DNA from: Bacteroides faecichinchillae JCM 17102
GTDB taxonomy: Bacteria > Bacteroidota > Bacteroidia > Bacteroidales > Bacteroidaceae
DNA: 64,000 bases
Assembly (NCBI RefSeq): GCF_000614145.1
Contig: NZ_BAKK01000002.1
Span: 1 to 64,000 of the forward strand
Reading direction: 5' to 3'
In this document: piece after piece, positions 28,248-36,075 of the stretch
Position numbering within the stretch: position 1 is the first letter of the stretch
Layout: each line of letters starts with the position of its first letter
Made by a program: the position numbers and the translations under genes
The notes under the pieces: model-generated
The model's database searches: none
Told to the model about the DNA's origin: nothing
Seen by the model: the letters and a program-made list of their open reading frames with translations, nothing else

Positions 28248-30251
28248 CTAAATTATTGACTTAATACGTTTTGCAACTTCAGGCAGTTCACTACCCTCTA
28301 TCTTCTTTCCTGTAGCGTCATAACCAATATTTTCAACTTCTATCATTAAAACTTTATAGTCATTAACAAACTGAAAGATTCGCTCCTTATAAAGATCTAA
28401 CATCCGTTCTGTGCGCTGTTCTTTGTCAAGGTCTTTTTCTTTCTGCACAAGAGCCTTAACATCTTTAAGCGTTTGTTCAAATTTCTGAGTCACAACTTTT
28501 GGATGTTTTTTGAGAAATAAAATAGAAGATTTTACACCGGCTTTAACGTGTGAGAATGTATGCTGTGGTAGAGAAACAACAGCCAGTATTTTGAATTTTT
28601 CAACCAACCAATCACGTACATATTGACTTGTTGAATTTGTCAGAATGCCATCAGGTACGACTATTGCCAAATATCCATTTTCCTCATTCAGGTATTTATA
28701 GCATCGCTCCAAAAACAGAATTTCTGTACTTTGAGATGCACGCCATTTCTTTTTATTGTTGTCATCTGCAATCCGGTCTTTTATCTCAGTTATGCCAAGA
28801 TTCTTTTCAAACAGCTCATATTCTTTATAATAGTTTACTTCGTCTGCCTTAATAGTAGAACCAAATGGAGGATTGGTCATAATCAAATCAAACGTTCCAT
28901 CCTGAAATTTAAGATTACGATTTTCTATCTCTAATGTCTTATTGTTCTTAAGACCATCATTAGTGATAATGTTAGTATGGCCGTCATCGTGAATTATCAT
29001 GTTCATTTTGGCAACGCGCGATATTTGCTCGTTGATTTCAATGCCGAATAAATGTTTTTCGGCAAACTCATGCCAATAATCTTTCCATGATGAACTTTCA
29101 GCATTTTCGCCATATATTTCATTAGCTTCGTCACGAATTGTTTTTAAAGCATGAAGCAAGAAACCACCACTTCCACAGGATGTGTCAAGTACTTTCCAGT
29201 CCTTATCAATATTTATAGAATTAACGATAAACTCAACAATCGGATTAGGCGTAAAAAATTGTCCGAAGTCTCCACGGAAGAATTCTCCCATGAAACTTTG
29301 AAAGGCAACCCCCTTTGCATCAAGATCTGTTCTGGAAAGATTTATGTCTTGTAGATACTGAACGACGGTATATATCTTGTGTTTGTCAAGCTTAATGTCA
29401 TCTTTGAATACTTCTGGATCTTTCTTGCGCCCATGCTCATACAACTCTCGAACACGTTTTTCAAGTTCCGTTTTAGCTTTCAGATTCTGTTTATCATCTT
29501 TGTCTTCTGGATAAGATATGATCTGAAAAGCAAACGGTTCCCCTTTTGTTTTTGGAGTATTGTCTCTCCATTTCTCGTCCCATATCTTACAAAAAATAAG
29601 CTTGTCCAATTCATCGAAAGCCGTAGTAGGAGCTAAAGCTCCGCCACCCCACAATGCATCGTGAGCAGACTTAAACTTTTGCCTCAATTCTGCCTGTGTC
29701 CCGGCTTGAGGTTCTTTTGCTCCTTTTACATATTTATACCTTTCAACTTTCCCCGCTCGTTTGGGAATGTCTGAGATGCTAATTCGTTCTATTGGATATA
29801 GTTCAACTATCTCAAAGTACTCATCTTTAATCCCAGACGTAACCCAGATATACTGACTTGCCAAAGAATGGGCATAGCTATATGCTTGATCAACTGCAAC
29901 CTGAAATTGCCTTTCATTTATTTGTTCTTCTTTACATTCAACTACAATCAAGATTTTAGAATTTGTCTCATTATAAACAAGAATATCTGCTTCTTTTGTT
30001 GAAGAACCTACTTGAACATTTTCATTGACAGATATATTCAGAGGCGAATAATTATAGTCAATAACAAGTTTTAGATATGCTGTTGCTTGTACAAATTCCT
30101 CTGGATTACTGAGTTTACGTTTTGCATTATTCTTACAATGGTATGTTATATAACTATTATCGTTGTTGATAGTAATATAATTATTCGCAATTCCCTTTTT
30201 AAATAAATTCGTGGAAAGTAGCTCTTTTATTTCGTCTTGAGTCTTAGCCAT
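28248..30251 (-). CDS. Nuclease-methyltransferase fusion (HsdM-like with HSDR_N-type domain, BcgI-like)
   Basis: N-terminal PD-(D/E)XK nuclease-like domain (EADILVYNE...VVECK, about residues 90-115), then an HsdM helical region. An N6-adenine methyltransferase follows, with motif I DTSCGSGGFL (about 355) and motif IV NPPFG (about 460). With HsdS, and no HsdR motor in the operon, it resembles the two-subunit type IIB enzyme BcgI. Cleavage activity is inferred from the motif only; it might be a methylase that recruits the TIR proteins. Confidence 0.8.
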   Translation of the reverse strand: MAKTQDEIKELLSTNLFKKGIANNYITINNDNSYITYHCKNNAKRKLSNPEEFVQATAYLKLVIDYNYSPLNISVNENVQVGSSTKEADILVYNETNSKILIVVECKEEQINERQFQVAVDQAYSYAHSLASQYIWVTSGIKDEYFEIVELYPIERISISDIPKRAGKVERYKYVKGAKEPQAGTQAELRQKFKSAHDALWGGGALAPTTAFDELDKLIFCKIWDEKWRDNTPKTKGEPFAFQIISYPEDKDDKQNLKAKTELEKRVRELYEHGRKKDPEVFKDDIKLDKHKIYTVVQYLQDINLSRTDLDAKGVAFQSFMGEFFRGDFGQFFTPNPIVEFIVNSINIDKDWKVLDTSCGSGGFLLHALKTIRDEANEIYGENAESSSWKDYWHEFAEKHLFGIEINEQISRVAKMNMIIHDDGHTNIITNDGLKNNKTLEIENRNLKFQDGTFDLIMTNPPFGSTIKADEVNYYKEYELFEKNLGITEIKDRIADDNNKKKWRASQSTEILFLERCYKYLNEENGYLAIVVPDGILTNSTSQYVRDWLVEKFKILAVVSLPQHTFSHVKAGVKSSILFLKKHPKVVTQKFEQTLKDVKALVQKEKDLDKEQRTERMLDLYKERIFQFVNDYKVLMIEVENIGYDATGKKIEGSELPEVAKRIKSII

Positions 30252-30257
30252 AATACA

Positions 30258-30461
30258 TTAATTTTTGCTATCAATTAAATCTTTAGGGTTTACTTGAAGA
30301 ATGGATGCTATTTCAAACAGAACTTCTAAACTTGGTTGTCGTCTGTTGCAAACATATGCATTGACTATGCAGAAACTTCTGCCAAGTTTCTCTGCCAGCC
30401 AAGTCTGCTTGATTCCTCTTTCTTCAAGCACCTCTTTTATTCGATTCATGGGTTTATCCAT
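30258..30461 (-). CDS. XRE-family controller protein
   Basis: 67 residues, almost entirely a Cro/CI HTH (IKQTWLAEKLGRSFCIVNAY). First gene of the defence operon, 6 bases before the nuclease-methyltransferase gene, so probably the control protein that times its expression. Confidence 0.8.
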   Translation of the reverse strand: MDKPMNRIKEVLEERGIKQTWLAEKLGRSFCIVNAYVCNRRQPSLEVLFEIASILQVNPKDLIDSKN

Positions 30462-30491
30462 TGTTTTATTTTTATATCATCAATTTGAATA

Positions 30492-30499
30492 CAAAGATA
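30492..30499 (-). promoter_or_regulatory. -7 element of the defence operon
   Basis: Minus-strand TATCTTTG matches TAnnTTTG and lies 31 bases before the controller ATG. It is the only good promoter upstream of the nine-gene run. Confidence 0.5.
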
Positions 30500-30563
30500 T
30501 AAAATGTTATGCTATATAAAAAGAAAAGAGGAGGGAAGTTCCTCCTTAATCTTAATTCATGTA

Positions 30564-30953
30564 TTAGACATTCAATTCTTTCAGTGCTAGTGCATAATTG
30601 GAACAAAAACCGTCCATTATACACTTCAAACCAAGTGTCTGATAATACTTATAGTCGTCGCCTTTAGTGCATAGGTATTTGTAACCGTAGCGTGGCATGT
30701 ACTCCTTGAAGAACCGAGCCAAATCTTTCAGGTTTTCTTCTTGGTCCTTCTCGAAGTTATTGCGCACAATGATGATAGACTAGTCGGGGAAGTTGCCTCT
30801 TCCACAGCTATACTCCCAAAAGCGGATGTAGCAGTCCAAATCACGCTCACTGATGTTCACACAAAAGCCGTTGGCATTTTGCATCACGCTACAACTGTTT
30901 CTGTAGCCGAACTTCTCACACAAGTAGAGATTGAAATCAAGAATTAAATCTTT
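30564..30953 (-). pseudogene. Broken hypothetical gene with in-frame TAG
   Basis: A continuous frame encodes LDFNLYLCEKFGYRNSC..., then RGNFPD, an in-frame TAG near 30780, and SIIIVRNNFEKDQEENL through to the end. No start codon is found at the N-terminal side. It is a truncated, interrupted gene between the defence operon and repeat copy B. Family not recognised. Confidence 0.5.
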
Positions 30954-31013
30954 TTATTTTACAAAGCAAGAAGAATATAGAATTTTGCTTATTTCCAAAT
31001 TGCTTTTGAAAGA

Positions 31014-31261
31014 TGGATGAAGCGAGCAGGCAGCAAACTGCGCTCTTTCCAGAAAAATCAATCCGTTTTTTCGACCACTTGCCAATATCCGCCTTTGTCC
31101 GGCCCGATTCGTCGGAGCACTCCGTCCGCTTTCAGCCTGGCAATCTGTTTTTTCCACGGCTTTGGGGGGGGTATTCTTATCCGCTGGGCAAGTGCTGCTG
31201 CGCTCAGTGTATTGCCCTGTGAAAGCAAAGCGATGATTTTCTCCCTACTTTTTACTTTCTT
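31014..31261 (+). repeat. Direct repeat, copy B (flanks the defence operon)
   Basis: Matches 20880-21101 in the same orientation, best in the last 90 bases of the minus-strand ORF and the following 60 bases. See copy A. Confidence 0.7.
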
Positions 31262-31297
31262 CTCCCTGCTTTTAGCCGGTTTCTCCCCACTTTTCAT
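31058..31297 (-). CDS. Winged-helix domain remnant (Fic/AlbA-type C-terminus)
   Basis: 79 residues: a lysine-rich start (KSREK repeated), a helix-turn-helix (LSAAALAQRIRI) and GVLRRIGPDKGGYWQVV, the usual ending of winged helices at the C-terminus of Fic or AlbA_2/RecG-like proteins. Probably the tail of a lost larger gene rather than a working regulator. Confidence 0.5.
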   Translation of the reverse strand: MKSGEKPAKSREKKVKSREKIIALLSQGNTLSAAALAQRIRIPPPKPWKKQIARLKADGVLRRIGPDKGGYWQVVEKTD

Positions 31298-31328
31298 TTT
31301 GAATCATGTTATGATAAAAGTTCGATGT

Positions 31329-31658
31329 TTATGTATTTTTCAACTTGTACGCTTCCCTGTACCCGTCCATCAAGGTGCGTTCTATGTCAGAGGCCCTGTA
31401 CAGGATTCTACCGCCTATTTGGGTGTATGGCAGTATGCCGTTGTTACGGTAGTCCTGAAGACTCCTGCGGCTGACCTTCAGTTTCACCGCCAGTTCCTTG
31501 TCGGTGTAATAGCGTTCCCCGTCCAGCGACGGCTTGTTGCTGTCACGTATTTTCTCCACCCTTTTAGAAAGGTCTTCCAGCGACGAGAAAAAGGCTCTCA
31601 CGCGCGTGTCGTTTTCCGGTGTCAGCAGCCGGATGTTGTCGTTGTCAGTCATAAGCAT
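31329..31658 (-). CDS. HTH protein of CTn type (excisionase-like), second of a pair
   Basis: 109 residues. HTH at about 48-100 (YYTDKELAVKLKVSRRSLQDYRNNGILPYTQIGGRILY), the type found in pairs in Bacteroides conjugative transposons, where relatives act as excisionases or regulators. It starts 1 base after the first member. Confidence 0.75.
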   Translation of the reverse strand: MLMTDNDNIRLLTPENDTRVRAFFSSLEDLSKRVEKIRDSNKPSLDGERYYTDKELAVKLKVSRRSLQDYRNNGILPYTQIGGRILYRASDIERTLMDGYREAYKLKNT

Positions 31659-31659
31659 G

Positions 31660-31989
31660 CTACTTTAGGTTGTTAATATTACATTCTTTTCCCTTATCAA
31701 CGGCCATACGTCGTTTCATTCCCACCACAGAAAAGACGGCCTTCACGTCTTCCGGCCTGTAGTACACCTTGTGGCTTATCTTCGTGTAAGCCAGCGTTCC
31801 GTTCTCCCGCATCGTCTGCAAGGTTCTCGGGCTGACGCAGAGTAGCTTGCACACGTCATCGCTGTCAAGCCACTCCCTTTCTCCTAAATCCTCATGCTCC
31901 CGGCAGAGCCGTTCCACCTTTTTAGCGAAATCCTCGAACCCCGAGAGCATCCTCTCGAAAGTTGCCTTCTCTATGACCACTACTTCCAT
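31660..31989 (-). CDS. HTH protein of CTn type (excisionase-like), first of a pair
   Basis: 109 residues with a similar layout: helical N-terminus, then WLDSDDVCKLLCVSPRTLQTMRENGTLAYTKI and VYYRPEDV. Together with its neighbour it resembles the Xis2c/Xis2d pair of CTnDOT; that equivalence is inference. Confidence 0.7.
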   Translation of the reverse strand: MEVVVIEKATFERMLSGFEDFAKKVERLCREHEDLGEREWLDSDDVCKLLCVSPRTLQTMRENGTLAYTKISHKVYYRPEDVKAVFSVVGMKRRMAVDKGKECNINNLK

Positions 31990-32105
31990 ATTCCTGTAAA
32001 TTTAAGTTTGACATTGATTTTTATTACAAAACGGAACGAGGAAATAATGCCATCCCAACCGTTTCCGGAAGCGAAGAAAATAAAAAAATCAAGACGGGCT
32101 GCCAA

Positions 32106-32329
32106 CCGGACGAGAGGTGTCACCGGCAGACATCCCTTTTCACCGTCCGGCTGTAATTCCGAAGGTGAAAACAGAAAAGGACACACTTATTTCTTTGAAG
32201 CAAAGGTAGCCGTTCCCCACCGGGGCGCAAGGCCGGGGCCCTGCGGGTCGGCGTGGAAAAAATCATCCTCGCTGCGCTCCGGTATTTTTTCCAGCCGAGC
32301 CTTGACGACTTTCCGGTGGGAGAACGGCT
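32106..32329. other. Nested long inverted repeats in a gene-free gap
   Basis: Outer arms AGCCGTTCCCCACCGG (32208-32223) and CCGGTGGGAGAACGGCT (32313-32329) enclose a perfect 10-bp pair TGGAAAAAAT/ATTTTTTCCA (32254-32263, 32284-32293). A further pair CCGGACG/CGTCCGG lies at 32106 and 32144. The whole gap 31990-32399 lacks a gene and could fold into a large structure: a candidate RNA, origin of transfer or regulator site. Confidence 0.5.
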
Positions 32330-32399
32330 GTAAGGCATACAAAGAAACAAGAGTGCCCGTACCACGGGCCGGATGTCTAACAGATAAAAGCAAAAGGAT

Positions 32400-32957
32400 A
32401 TGGCAACAAAAGACGTGAAAGACTTCAACGAATGGTTCGGCCGTTCATACGCGAGAATGAAAGAGAGACTCTCCATCTATGGAAAAATTGACGAGGACGC
32501 ATTCCATGACGCTTATCTGGCAGTCAGGAAACAGGTGATGTTCTCCGGCGGAATCGAGGACTGGGAATCCTACTTCTTCGGATGTTACCGGAGAATGCTA
32601 CAGACGGGAACGAGGGACAGCAGCCGCTACGACTTTCCCGGGAACGAGTATTTCGTGAAACTGGGAAAGACCGACGATGCGGAAGAACCGGAAAAACGGG
32701 AAGAGGTGCTTACCGGATGCGACAGGCTGGTAAGGGATATACAGAATTTCCTCAGGCGGCACTTCTCTTACGAGGATTACAGGATATTCATGCTGCGGTT
32801 CTACGAGACCGGCAGCTCGTTCCGCACCATTGCCAGACACATGGGAGAGAAAACATCGGCGGTAACACGACGGGTACAGGCGATGATGGAATCCCTTCGG
32901 GCAAACCGGAAGTTCATCGCCAGAAGAAGGTTGATAATGGCCGGAGAGTCGGCATGA
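32400..32957 (+). CDS. Sigma-70-like factor of a conjugative element
   Basis: 185 residues. The C-terminal part (GSSFRTIARHMGEKTSAVTRRVQ) is a region-4-like HTH, and the N-terminus has an ECF-like helical layout. Such genes accompany the HTH pair and DUF3408 in Bacteroides ICEs. Its target promoters are unknown. Confidence 0.65.
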   Translation: MATKDVKDFNEWFGRSYARMKERLSIYGKIDEDAFHDAYLAVRKQVMFSGGIEDWESYFFGCYRRMLQTGTRDSSRYDFPGNEYFVKLGKTDDAEEPEKREEVLTGCDRLVRDIQNFLRRHFSYEDYRIFMLRFYETGSSFRTIARHMGEKTSAVTRRVQAMMESLRANRKFIARRRLIMAGESA

Positions 32958-33002
32958 CAAATCTGAAAGATAATAAATGTATCACTCAAAACATAATCGA
33001 TT

Positions 33003-33416
33003 ATGAAACTGACTGTTTATGACAAGAGCAATTCCCACCCGGCACTGACCTACAAGGGGAAACGGATAATCACGGTATGCCGTGACGGCAGCATGTACCT
33101 GAGCAAGATTTTGAGCAGGGAGCTGGGCCTGCACGCAGGCAACAGGCTGTGCATCGCCAGGGACGACGACAGGCCGAAAGACTGGTACATGTTCGTTTCC
33201 GACGACGAGAACGGGTTCACGATATGGAACGACCCGCGTTGCGCCCGCTTCTCGAACAGCTTCATAGCCGGCATGATACTTGATGCCGCGAAGGTGGAGA
33301 GGTGTGCGGGCTTCATGGTGGCAAGGAAACTGGTGAAAGTGGACGGCAAACTCTGCTACAGGATAATCCTTGACAACCCGATACCGAAAGGGTTGAGAAC
33401 TACCGGTACGAGATAA
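33003..33416 (+). CDS. ICE-associated hypothetical protein
   Basis: 137 residues, mixed alpha/beta, cytoplasmic, 45 bases after the sigma-like gene. A conserved-looking companion of that gene in CTn remnants; I recognise the context but no domain function. Confidence 0.6.
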   Translation: MKLTVYDKSNSHPALTYKGKRIITVCRDGSMYLSKILSRELGLHAGNRLCIARDDDRPKDWYMFVSDDENGFTIWNDPRCARFSNSFIAGMILDAAKVERCAGFMVARKLVKVDGKLCYRIILDNPIPKGLRTTGTR

Positions 33417-33516
33417 GCCGGTACCGGGAAGAAAAAGCAGGGGCATCCGGAGGAGGGAAGAGATTCCAGCCTCCGGGTGTCCCTTTTTTCATGCGGCGGG
33501 ATGTATCATAACGGTT

Positions 33517-33996
33517 TCAGGTTGATACGGCTGCTGTAGATGCGTTCAGCTCGTCACGGTACTGTTCCAGATGGGCAGAGAGGATATTGTCGATATAGCA
33601 CGAGATGCTGAGTGTGGGCGCGATTACGGAAAGCAGGGTACGCACCCGTTCGTAGTTCTCGCTGCTGACATAGGTCTGCCGGCGTTCTTTCACAACGTTG
33701 TTGCCAAACAGATGTTCGGGATACTCCTGAAGACTGTTCTTTTTCCGGCATGTTTTCTCCCGGAGGACCTGGGACGGCGTTTCTTCCTCGCTGCCGGACA
33801 CACCGGAACCGGGAGCTTCCACCTTGTCAGGTTCGACAGGAATCCCGGAACGGTTTTCCGGTTCCTTGCCATCTTCTTTTTGGGAGCCGGCAGCGTTGTT
33901 CCCATAACGATTTTCCAGGACGGAGGCGGGAATATCCCCGGCCATTACGCGGCGTATCTGCTCCTCGTCGATTTTAACTTCCTTTCTCTTTACCAT
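33517..33996 (-). CDS. DUF3408-family protein of a conjugative transposon
   Basis: Start chosen at MVKRKEVKIDEEQIRRVMAG (33996) rather than 34083, since the preceding residues are not family-like. A variable Glu/Pro-rich middle is followed by the conserved C-terminal helical region (YVSSENYERVRTLLSVIAPTLSISCYIDNIL). In intact elements it lies between parA and the mobilisation genes, which are absent here. Confidence 0.7.
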   Translation of the reverse strand: MVKRKEVKIDEEQIRRVMAGDIPASVLENRYGNNAAGSQKEDGKEPENRSGIPVEPDKVEAPGSGVSGSEEETPSQVLREKTCRKKNSLQEYPEHLFGNNVVKERRQTYVSSENYERVRTLLSVIAPTLSISCYIDNILSAHLEQYRDELNASTAAVST

Positions 33997-34378
33997 AATT
34001 CCATATTTTAGATAGTTAGACAATTTTTCCGGCAGTCCTGCACTTTCCTCACCTCGTGAATGTAAGAATACCACCCTTATCACATGTTTACATTATCTGG
34101 CGGGTATGTGCATCCGCCCGGTAAGTCGGTCATGTGCCCAATCCCCCACGTGTTCTGCCTGACATCAGGCCGGTCACGCATTCACACATGGGCGGACGGT
34201 TGCATTATTATGTTCTTATATGTTCACATTCACCCGTTATCGAAAGGTATGATGTAACCATGCACCCCGTACCTGACGAACACATGGATACTTGTGCGAC
34301 CGGACGCATTCCGGCATACGCCAAAATAACGATAAATTTTCCGGATTGGCACTCTCATGGCAGCCTGATGACGGCCTG

Positions 34379-34599
34379 TGACACCATGTGTCATCCTGTT
34401 ACACCGTTCTGGTGTCCCGATGGTGCCGATTTTGGGTATTCAAGGAGTTATAAAGATGACGAAGAAAGAATTTTCTCGGATGGAAGAGAATAGTCCGCTA
34501 TATTACAATTTTTCGGATGAAAAATTCATGTTCAAGCGAACATGGCAAGTTGTGTTTTGGGGCACCCGAAATTATTTCCGGCACCCCAAAACAACTTGC
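34379..34599. other. Inverted-repeat region between DUF3408 and rteB (possible oriT remnant)
   Basis: TGACAC-CAT-GTGTCA (34379-34393), ACACC/GGTGT (34401-34415), and a 17-bp near-perfect pair with one bulge (34545-34562, 34584-34599; GCAAGTTGT...ACAACTTGC). The gap 33997-34761 holds no credible gene. Its location where mobilisation genes normally lie suggests an origin of transfer left behind; no relaxase is present to test this. Confidence 0.4.
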
Positions 34600-34761
34600 A
34601 CTCGCCTGAAGGCTCGGGAGGGGCTCCACTCCGAAGTCGTTGCGCCCAAAAGCGGAAAAACAGGAACAAAAATTGGAAAAATGACCTCCGTAATATACAG
34701 ACCGTCTCTCAAGAAATGACCGCTATTGAAAAAGAAAACGAGCTTTATTCGTGTTTCCAAT

Positions 34762-36075
34762 CTACCGCAACCCGTATTTCTTCATTTTCCGATACAGTGT
34801 CGCGGAATTTATTTTCAGCAACCGTGCCGCCTGTTCACGGTGCCCGTTGCATATTTGCAGGGCTTTGATGATGGATTCCTTCTCTGTATTCTCGTCTTTC
34901 AATGGTAATATGACAGGGGCAATCTCCTTATTCACACGCTCCGTTTGACCGCCGGTATTTAGGTCCGGAAGTTCCAACAAAGGAGTTTCCGTGACCAGCA
35001 CGGCACGTTTGATTCGGTTCTGCAACTCCCGCACGTTGCCCGGCCAGTGATAGGCGAGCATCCTGCGCCTGGCATCGTCCGTAAAGCCTTGCGTTTCCCG
35101 TTTCAGTTCTTTGGAATAGCGTTCACGGAAAAATTCGGCCAGTGGCAGGATGTCTTCCGGACATTCCGCCAACGACGGCTGCCGAATCTCGAACTCGTTC
35201 AGCCGGTGGTAAAGGTCTTCCCTGAAACGTCCCTCCCGGATGGCCAGTTGCATATCCTCGTTCGTGGCGGCAATTATCCGCACATCGGCTGTCCGCTCCC
35301 TGCCGCCTACCGGAGCATAGGTATTCTCCTGCAATACCCGCAGGAGCAAGGACTGTATCTCGTAGGACATCGTCCCTATTTCGTCCAGAAACAGCGTGCC
35401 GCCTTTCGCCATGTCGAAATATCCGGTCTTGGCGCTGTCGGCACCGGTAAACGCCCCTTTCTCGTGCCCGAAGAAGAGCGAGGCGGCCAGTTCACGCGGC
35501 AACGCCCCGCAGTTTACCGCGACGAACGGCATATTCCAGCGTTCGCTGTTGTTATGGATGGTTTGTGCTATCGATTCTTTGCCGGTTCCGTTGGCACCGA
35601 GAATCATTACCGACATATCGGACGGAGCAACCAGCCCGGCAAACTTTTCCGCTTGCAGAATCCTGGGGCTTGTTCGGTGAAACAGCTCCTTCTCTTTCCT
35701 GCGCACCGTAGCCACCGGGCGGAACACATCTTCCGCCAACTCCAGCAGATGCTCCCGGTGTACCGGTTTGGGCAGGTAATCCCTGGCTCCGAGTTTGATG
35801 GTACGCACCACATCCGAAACGGAAACATATTCCGTGGTCAGGATGAACGGGATGTCCTTTCTTTCCTTGCGCAACCATTCCAGCAAGGAAATGCCGTCCC
35901 CCTCCGGCAATCGCACATCCGACAATATCAGGTCGAACTGCGTTCTGCGTATCAACGAGCGTGCTATCGGCTCGTTCATGGCCGTCACGGCATCATAACC
36001 CGCCTGGGCGAGCCAGTCTTTCTGCATCTGTGACAGACCTACATTGTCTTCAACTATCAGTATCTTCCGTTTCAT
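34762..36075 (-). CDS. rteB: RteB-like sigma-54-type response regulator
   Basis: Receiver domain with phospho-acceptor Asp near residue 52 (LILSDVRLPEGDG). AAA+ domain with Walker A GANGTGKE (about 160-167) and the sigma-54 contact GAFTGA (about 206). Fis-type HTH at the C-terminus (REQAARLLKINSATLYRKM). In CTnDOT, RteB activates rteC and so excision and transfer. It overlaps rteA by 26 bases. No rteC is in this window, so its remaining targets are unclear. Confidence 0.85.
   Translation of the reverse strand: MKRKILIVEDNVGLSQMQKDWLAQAGYDAVTAMNEPIARSLIRRTQFDLILSDVRLPEGDGISLLEWLRKERKDIPFILTTEYVSVSDVVRTIKLGARDYLPKPVHREHLLELAEDVFRPVATVRRKEKELFHRTSPRILQAEKFAGLVAPSDMSVMILGANGTGKESIAQTIHNNSERWNMPFVAVNCGALPRELAASLFFGHEKGAFTGADSAKTGYFDMAKGGTLFLDEIGTMSYEIQSLLLRVLQENTYAPVGGRERTADVRIIAATNEDMQLAIREGRFREDLYHRLNEFEIRQPSLAECPEDILPLAEFFRERYSKELKRETQGFTDDARRRMLAYHWPGNVRELQNRIKRAVLVTETPLLELPDLNTGGQTERVNKEIAPVILPLKDENTEKESIIKALQICNGHREQAARLLKINSATLYRKMKKYGLR

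Noticed and set aside
35047..36033. 328-codon plus-strand ORF opposite rteB
   Set aside because: It lies entirely within the well-supported rteB gene and has no recognisable motif.
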